Assembly: GCA_030641085.1 (NCBI GenBank)
Contig: DAOWIC010000089.1
Location: 1 to 11,561 of the forward strand
Direction of reading: 5' to 3'
Source of the DNA: Calditrichota bacterium
Lineage (GTDB): Bacteria > Zixibacteria > MSB-5A5 > GN15 > FEB-12
DNA length: 11,561 nucleotides
Shown here one piece after another: positions 7,586 through 11,561 of this stretch. The position numbers were made by a program, and so were the translations under genes. The first letter of the stretch is position 1; each line of letters starts with the position of its first letter. Under the pieces are notes generated by a model. The model worked only from the letters and a program-made list of their open reading frames with translations, had not been told where the DNA came from and searched no databases.

Positions 7586-8845
7586 TCAATTCGGGCAAAT
7601 CTTCAAAAAACGCCGTTTCCCGACTTTCAGGACCGTCTCCTCGGCCAGTTCAAACTCGTAATCGACATCGGTCACCTTGTCACCATTGAGAGATACACCT
7701 CCGGCGGAGATCAGTTTTCGGGCTTCAGAATTGGATTTGGCCAGACCGCTTTTGGCTATCAGGTGGACGAGGTATATCTTCTTCGGGTCGATCTCAAGAT
7801 CGGCTAATTGAGCGGCCGTTTTGGTCGGCATATCATCGGGAAGCTGTTTTTTGGAGAAGACCCGCTCGAACTCCTCCCGGGCCTGTTTACCGGCACCGTT
7901 AGGATGATACATATCGACCAGCTTCTCCCCCAGTTGCTTCTTGATCGTCATCGGATTGACATCCGGCTGCGACAGCGCCTGCTTGATCTTCACCAGCCGT
8001 TCGGCGGTGGCATCGGTGGCCAGTTCGAAGTAATTGTATATCAACTCATCCGGTATCGACATCGCCTTGCCGAAAATCTCCCGCGCCGGTTCGTCTATTC
8101 CGATATAATTCCCCAGCGATTTGGACATCTTCATCTCCCCGTCCAGACCGATCAGGATCGGCATTGTCAGCACCAGTTGCGGTTCGACGTTGTACGCTTC
8201 CTGAATAGTCCGGCCCGCCAGCAGATTGAATGTCTGCTCGGTGGCGCCGATTTCGACGGAGGCCTTGATCGCCACCGAATCATATCCCTGCATCAGCGGA
8301 TAAAACAGCTCGTGGATCGAAATCGGTATGCCGCGCCTCATCCGCTTGGTGAAATCATCGCGTTCCAGCAGCCTGGCAACAGTGAATTTCGTGGCCAGGT
8401 GCATTATGTCGGTAAAGCTCATTTCTTTGAACCACTCGCCGTTAAATCGCACCTCGGTCTTAGATCGATCAAGAACTTTGAAAAACTGGGTCTGGTACGT
8501 TTCGGCGTTATACATCACTTCGTCATGAGTGAGCGGTTTGCGTGTGGCTGACTGTCCGGACGGATCGCCCACCAGGGCAGTGTAGTCACCGACAATCAGG
8601 ACAATCTTATGGCCGAGATCCTGAAACTGCTTGAGCTTGCGAATTCCGACCGTGTGACCCAGATGGATATCCGGCGAGGTCGGGTCGAAACCCTGCTTGA
8701 CCCGCAGGGGCTGGTTTTCCTTGATCGATTTCTTGAGCTTGTCCTCAAACTCTCCCTCGGGGAGTACGTCCACCGCTCCGCGCGTGATTATATCCCACTG
8801 ATGCTTGAATTCCTTGAGCAGATCCGGGCTGTCAAATTCTTCCAC
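7586..8845 (-). CDS. tyrS: Tyrosyl-tRNA synthetase (TyrZ-like subfamily)
   Basis: This cytoplasmic class I enzyme charges tRNA-Tyr with tyrosine using ATP. In its 419 residues the HIGH motif is HLGH (61-64) after GFDPTSPDI, and the second ATP motif is a classical KMSKS (239-243), which marks the TyrZ-like branch rather than the E. coli type with KFGKT. Tyrosine recognition residues are in place in YPLMQGYD (Tyr182, Gln186, Asp189). The C-terminal S4 RNA-binding domain covers about 355-418 (LIAKSGLAKSNSEARKLISAGGV). The start is GTG at 8845, supported by a strong AAGGAG at 8859-8854, 8 bases upstream. It heads a likely operon with the TPR and Ig-like lipoproteins and is divergent from PBP1A. 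I see no T-box-like leader; the upstream region is short. Confidence 0.97.
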   Translation of the reverse strand: MEEFDSPDLLKEFKHQWDIITRGAVDVLPEGEFEDKLKKSIKENQPLRVKQGFDPTSPDIHLGHTVGIRKLKQFQDLGHKIVLIVGDYTALVGDPSGQSATRKPLTHDEVMYNAETYQTQFFKVLDRSKTEVRFNGEWFKEMSFTDIMHLATKFTVARLLERDDFTKRMRRGIPISIHELFYPLMQGYDSVAIKASVEIGATEQTFNLLAGRTIQEAYNVEPQLVLTMPILIGLDGEMKMSKSLGNYIGIDEPAREIFGKAMSIPDELIYNYFELATDATAERLVKIKQALSQPDVNPMTIKKQLGEKLVDMYHPNGAGKQAREEFERVFSKKQLPDDMPTKTAAQLADLEIDPKKIYLVHLIAKSGLAKSNSEARKLISAGGVSLNGDKVTDVDYEFELAEETVLKVGKRRFLKICPN

Positions 8846-8891
8846 CGTTTCCTCTCCTTATGAGAACCTTACTGACGGTATCGGCATATAA

Positions 8892-8912
8892 GTTAGGAGA
8901 ATAACTCCTGAC
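8892..8912. repeat. Hairpin dyad in the tyrS leader
   Basis: GTTAGGAG (8892-8899) pairs with CTCCTGAC (8905-8912) around AATAA, 8 pairs with one G-T. Read on the minus strand it would lie near the 5' end of the tyrS message, 32 bases before the AAGGAG site. It may stabilise the leader or bind a regulator; nothing shows which. Confidence 0.4.
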
Positions 8913-8922
8913 ACGAGGACGT

Positions 8923-8951
8923 AAATTAACTGGTTATAAACCAAATGTGAA
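8923..8951 (-). promoter_or_regulatory. Candidate tyrS promoter with an internal palindrome
   Basis: On the minus strand, TTCACA (8951-8946, five of six consensus bases) and TAATTT (8928-8923, three of six) are 17 bases apart. The spacer contains the palindrome TGGTT-ATA-AACCA (8931-8943), placed where a repressor could block polymerase. The -10 match is weak, so the promoter is tentative; the palindrome itself is plain. Confidence 0.35.
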
Positions 8952-8963
8952 GCAAAATAATCC

Positions 8964-8978
8964 GGCGAATGACTCGCC
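8964..8978. repeat. Short inverted repeat in the tyrS-PBP1A gap
   Basis: GGCGA (8964-8968) and TCGCC (8974-8978) form a five-pair dyad around ATGAC. It lies between the two divergent candidate promoters. It may be a protein-binding site or chance. Confidence 0.25.
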
Positions 8979-9006
8979 ACCTTCGGCCGTGAGAGGATTG
9001 TTTTAC

Positions 9007-9035
9007 TTGACTTGAGACAGACCGCCCGTTACATA
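9007..9035 (+). promoter_or_regulatory. Candidate promoter for PBP1A, close to the ATG
   Basis: TTGACT (9007-9012, five of six consensus bases) is followed after 17 bases by TACATA (9030-9035, three of six); CATAAA at 9032-9037 is a slightly better -10 at 19-base spacing. Either predicts transcription starting within a few bases of the ATG at 9044, which has no Shine-Dalgarno. The weak -10 keeps confidence low. Confidence 0.4.
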
Positions 9036-9043
9036 AATAACCC

Positions 9044-11197
9044 ATGGCAACCAAGTACGGCAAATATCGGAAACCGGGTAACCGCCTGCGAAACTCCGCC
9101 ATTGTTCTGGCGGTACTCAGTCTTGTATTTATGGGCGTTGTGATATATCGGACGTATGTCATCTACCAGACCGAGTTGCCTTCGTTTGAGCAACTACATA
9201 ATATCGAGCCGAGTCTCAAGACCAAAATCTACGACCGCAACGGCATCCTCCTGAAGGAGTTTTATACCGAGAACCGGGTGCTGACGCCATATAAGGACTT
9301 ACCTCCTCATCTGGTTGATATGCTGCTGGCATCGGAGGATCGTGCCTTTTACAGCCACTGGGGCATCGACCTGCGGCGGCTTTTCATCGTCGCTGCCAAC
9401 AACATACTCAGGTGGCGCATTACCGCGGGAGCGTCTACGGTCACCCAGCAGTTATCGCGAATGCTTTTTCTGACTCGAAAACAGACCATCGAACGTAAAG
9501 TCAAAGAGGCGCTGACCGCGATTAAGATCGAGCGGAACTACTCCAAACAGGAGATTATCGAGATGTACCTCAACCAGTACTATTTTGGTCGGGGTGCCTA
9601 CGGTATCGCAGCCGCAAGTCACACCTTTTTCTCCAAAGAGGTTTCCGAACTCGGTACAAACGATTGCGCCATTCTTATCGGTCTGCTTCCGGCACCGAAC
9701 ATAAACTCCCCAATCACGAACCCGGAGAAATCCCTTCGAGCGCGCAATCGGGTGCTGTATTCATATCACCAGACCGGATATATCATCAAAGATCAGTACG
9801 ACTCGCTTTCGAGTGAACCGCTGGTGATTTCACCTCCCGAGGAGAAAGTGGGTATTGCGCCCTATTTCACCGAGACCGTGCGTAAGTACGTCCTCGATAC
9901 CTACGGCGAGGATGTCCTGTACTCGGGCGGGTTGAAGGTTTTCACGTCGCTCGACGTCGGCCTGCAGGAGGCGGCTGAAAACGCGCTGTACAAGAAGATC
10001 GACTCGCTCCGGGCACGAATCGCGCGAAAATACAGCCCGGACAACCCGACCTACACAATGATTCGGCCCGACACGGTCGATGAATATGGTGATTCGCTCC
10101 GGATGTATCGTCCGGTGCAGGGCGCTTTTCTGGCGATCGACAATGCCAACGGTGATGTGCTGGCGATGGTGGGCGGGCGGTCCTTTGAAAAATCGGAATT
10201 CAACCGGGCGGTGCAGTCCCGCCTCCAACCCGGTTCATGCTTCAAACCATTCTTATACACGGCCTGCATCGACAATGGCTTCCGCACGACAGACATTATC
10301 GACGATAACCCGATAGTGCTCGACATTCCCGGCACCAAGCAGTATCGTCCGCACAATTTCGACAGCAAGTTTCTCGGACCGATTACGATCCGCGACGGTA
10401 TCCGCTTGTCGCGCAACTTGGTCGCAGTGCGTTTAATGCTGAAGATTCACCCGGAGCAGGCGATCTTCTACGCCCACAAGATGGGTATTACGACCGATCT
10501 CCCCGCAGTGCCGGCACTTGCGCTGGGGACTGCCGATGTTCGGTTGATCGAGATGGTGTCCGCGTTTTCGGTTTTCCCTAATTCCGGGATACATATTCCC
10601 CCGCGGATGGTTCATCGAATTGTCGATCGTTATGGCCGCGAGTTGGAGAATAACACGGCGGTTCGTAAAGAGGAAGTCCTGTCGGCGCAGACAGCTTATA
10701 TCATGGTCAGCCTGATGCGCTCGGTGGTGGACGGTGGAACCGGACGTCGCTCGCGGTGGATGGGCTTCACCCGTCCGGCCGGCGGCAAGACCGGCACCTC
10801 GAACAACTTCTGTGATAACTGGTTCGTCGGGTACTCCCCGCAAATAACCGCCGGTACCTGGATTGGGTTCGAGAAAAAGATCTCGCTGGGGCGCAACCAG
10901 GATGGCGCCAAGAACGGCGTACCGGTCTGGACCGAGTTTATGCTGGCTGCTCATGACAGCCTCCCGGTGCTCGACTTCGAGGAGCCGGACGGAATCGTCC
11001 ACGCCGATGTTTGTCTCGAGTCAGGCGAACTTGCGACCGATCGGTGTGTCAACGTTCGGGCGGAAGTGTTCGTCGAGGGTAACCATCCGACCGCTACCTG
11101 TCACATCCATCCCTCGGCCAACCTCTACGACGCCAAATCGGGCGGCCGCGAAGACCCGGTCCCAGAAGACACGACCGAAGAACGGGTTCACTTCTGA
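9044..11197 (+). CDS. Class A penicillin-binding protein (PBP1A type)
   Basis: This 717-residue bifunctional enzyme polymerises lipid II into glycan strands and cross-links the peptides on the outer face of the inner membrane. A short basic cytoplasmic tail and one membrane anchor (about 19-41) come first. The glycosyltransferase (GT51) domain spans about 60-235, with the catalytic Glu98 in EDRAFYSHWG, then GASTVTQQLSRMLFL (129-143) and EMYLNQYYFGRGAYGI (173-188). The transpeptidase domain follows from about 355: active-site Ser398 in GSCFK, SRN at 456-458, and KTGT at 582-585. A tail with Cys657, Cys668 and Cys686 (DVCLESGELATDRC onward) is also common in this family. All catalytic motifs are intact. 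ATG 9044 is the only sensible start: TAA occurs two codons upstream, and the next Met, residue 30, is inside the membrane anchor. It is divergent from tyrS. Confidence 0.95.
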   Translation: MATKYGKYRKPGNRLRNSAIVLAVLSLVFMGVVIYRTYVIYQTELPSFEQLHNIEPSLKTKIYDRNGILLKEFYTENRVLTPYKDLPPHLVDMLLASEDRAFYSHWGIDLRRLFIVAANNILRWRITAGASTVTQQLSRMLFLTRKQTIERKVKEALTAIKIERNYSKQEIIEMYLNQYYFGRGAYGIAAASHTFFSKEVSELGTNDCAILIGLLPAPNINSPITNPEKSLRARNRVLYSYHQTGYIIKDQYDSLSSEPLVISPPEEKVGIAPYFTETVRKYVLDTYGEDVLYSGGLKVFTSLDVGLQEAAENALYKKIDSLRARIARKYSPDNPTYTMIRPDTVDEYGDSLRMYRPVQGAFLAIDNANGDVLAMVGGRSFEKSEFNRAVQSRLQPGSCFKPFLYTACIDNGFRTTDIIDDNPIVLDIPGTKQYRPHNFDSKFLGPITIRDGIRLSRNLVAVRLMLKIHPEQAIFYAHKMGITTDLPAVPALALGTADVRLIEMVSAFSVFPNSGIHIPPRMVHRIVDRYGRELENNTAVRKEEVLSAQTAYIMVSLMRSVVDGGTGRRSRWMGFTRPAGGKTGTSNNFCDNWFVGYSPQITAGTWIGFEKKISLGRNQDGAKNGVPVWTEFMLAAHDSLPVLDFEEPDGIVHADVCLESGELATDRCVNVRAEVFVEGNHPTATCHIHPSANLYDAKSGGREDPVPEDTTEERVHF

Positions 11198-11358
11198 TTC
11201 TCCAGCCACGCCCGTAAGATTACCGCACATTCGCTCCGGGGTGCCTCATTGCGTTTCGTGATAATCGCCCCAACCCGGCCAGGATCGTCGGCCTGACCGA
11301 CGTTGATCAGATTGAAATCGTTAGGCTTGACAGATGGCGTCGAGGGTGTATATTCCAC
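11188..11358 (-). CDS. Possible small ORF or gene remnant convergent with PBP1A
   Basis: A minus-strand frame reads from GTG at 11358 to TGA at 11190-11188, 56 residues, overlapping the last 10 bases of PBP1A. The peptide ends VGAIITKRNEAPRSECAV-ILRAWLENQK and uses codons like those of its neighbours, which hints at real coding or at the tail of a decayed gene. Against it: no Shine-Dalgarno precedes the GTG, a TAG closes the frame about 10 codons further upstream, and the probable tRNA-Leu promoter lies inside it. I recognise no family. Confidence 0.25.
   Translation of the reverse strand: MEYTPSTPSVKPNDFNLINVGQADDPGRVGAIITKRNEAPRSECAVILRAWLENQK
11327..11354 (+). promoter_or_regulatory. Near-consensus promoter for tRNA-Leu
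   Basis: TTGACA (11327-11332, perfect) and TATATT (11349-11354, five of six) are 16 bases apart. Transcription would start near 11361, leaving a 5' extension of about 46 bases before the tRNA. It is the best sigma70-type promoter in the window and suits a stable RNA gene. Confidence 0.75.
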
Positions 11359-11406
11359 TGTCGCCGGTGTAGCTGTTCGGCTCTACCGGTGGACGTTTAT
11401 GAAAGT

Positions 11407-11490
11407 GCCGGAGTGGTGAAACTGGTAGACGCAGGGGACTCAAAATCCCCCGATGGCAACATCGTGTCGGTTCAAGTCCGACCTCCGGCA
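11407..11490 (+). tRNA. tRNA-Leu, anticodon CAA
   Basis: This 84-base RNA decodes the leucine codon UUG. The acceptor stem GCCGGAG (11407-11413) pairs fully with CTCCGGC (11483-11489), followed by discriminator A73 (11490), as leucine tRNAs require. The D-arm is GTG with CGC around AAACTGGTAGA. The anticodon stem GGGGA/TCCCC encloses CTCAAAA, giving anticodon CAA at 11441-11443. A long variable arm (CGATG-GCAA-CATCG) makes it class II, and the T-arm is GTCGG-TTCAAGT-CCGAC. CCA is not encoded (TTG follows), so the 3' end must be added by nucleotidyltransferase. Confidence 0.97.
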
Positions 11491-11504
11491 TTGATAGACA
11501 TTAG

Positions 11505-11524
11505 CAACATGCGGTAGCTTGTTG
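11505..11524. repeat. Inverted repeat just after tRNA-Leu
   Basis: CAACATGC (11505-11512) pairs with GCTTGTTG (11517-11524) around GGTA, with one mismatch. It starts 14 bases past the tRNA end and could guide 3' processing or slow polymerase, but no T-run follows within the window, so I do not call it a terminator. Confidence 0.35.
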
Positions 11525-11561
11525 ATGTAACAGGTTGCCGTTCTTTGCTTTTGGTCGATCA

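Noticed and set aside
7808..8551. Plus-strand open frame of 247 codons
   Set aside because: It lies wholly antisense to tyrS, is rich in His, Arg and Leu as expected from complementing a coding strand, and shows no domain.
8846..8930. T-box riboswitch upstream of tyrS
   Set aside because: The leader is short and lacks the specifier stem and the antiterminator T-box sequence; only a small hairpin is present.
10433..11002. Minus-strand open frame of 189 codons
   Set aside because: It is antisense to the PBP1A transpeptidase domain, whose motifs are intact; composition is that of a shadow frame.
11407..11561. tRNA-Leu as an integration site for a mobile element
   Set aside because: No integrase, phage gene or duplicate of the tRNA 3' end is visible; only 71 bases follow the tRNA in the window.
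1..11561. CRISPR array, insertion sequence, toxin-antitoxin or defence genes
   Set aside because: I found no regularly spaced repeats, transposase, terminal repeats, or small paired genes on either strand.

Overview
The window suggests a diderm (Gram-negative-type) bacterium of moderate GC content, probably in or near the FCB group. The clues are a lipoprotein of the family best known from Bacteroidetes (mature start Cys-Ala then GxPPGG and PP), a TPR lipoprotein, an OmpA-domain lipoprotein with the two peptidoglycan-contacting residues, and a soluble periplasmic solute-binding protein. The truncated left gene resembles DUF6754 proteins, which I recall from uncultured phyla such as Zixibacteria and from Chloroflexi. 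The lineage is an inference from protein features; no rRNA is present.

Layout. (1) 1-363, minus: the first 121 codons of a membrane-anchored DUF6754-like protein that runs off the left edge. (2) 364-489: a divergent control region with a nested inverted repeat. (3) 490-3391, plus: a compact three-gene carbohydrate-type ABC importer (periplasmic binding protein, then two permeases) whose genes overlap by 1 and 7 bases; no ATPase gene is linked. (4) 3510-4100, plus: an OmpA/Pal-like lipoprotein with its own strong ribosome binding site, closed by a clear intrinsic terminator at 4125-4150. (5) 8845-4173, minus: a probable operon reading tyrS (tyrosyl-tRNA synthetase), then a TPR lipoprotein, then an Ig-like lipoprotein. 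(6) 8846-9043: a divergent intergenic region with three small dyads and candidate promoters both ways. (7) 9044-11197, plus: a complete class A penicillin-binding protein (PBP1A type). (8) 11198-11406: mostly non-coding, with a possible 56-codon reading frame on the minus strand and a near-consensus promoter for the next gene. (9) 11407-11490, plus: tRNA-Leu(CAA).

How it fits together. Most of the content concerns the envelope: nutrient uptake, peptidoglycan synthesis (PBP1A), peptidoglycan anchoring (OmpA lipoprotein) and two probable surface or periplasmic lipoproteins that share an operon with tyrS. No mobile element, phage gene, CRISPR array, toxin-antitoxin pair or defence system is visible. 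I do not see a convincing new biological system. The points most worth following are the possibly leaderless start of PBP1A, the tyrS-TPR-Ig lipoprotein operon, the nested dyad in front of the ABC operon, and the coding-like tail convergent with PBP1A.
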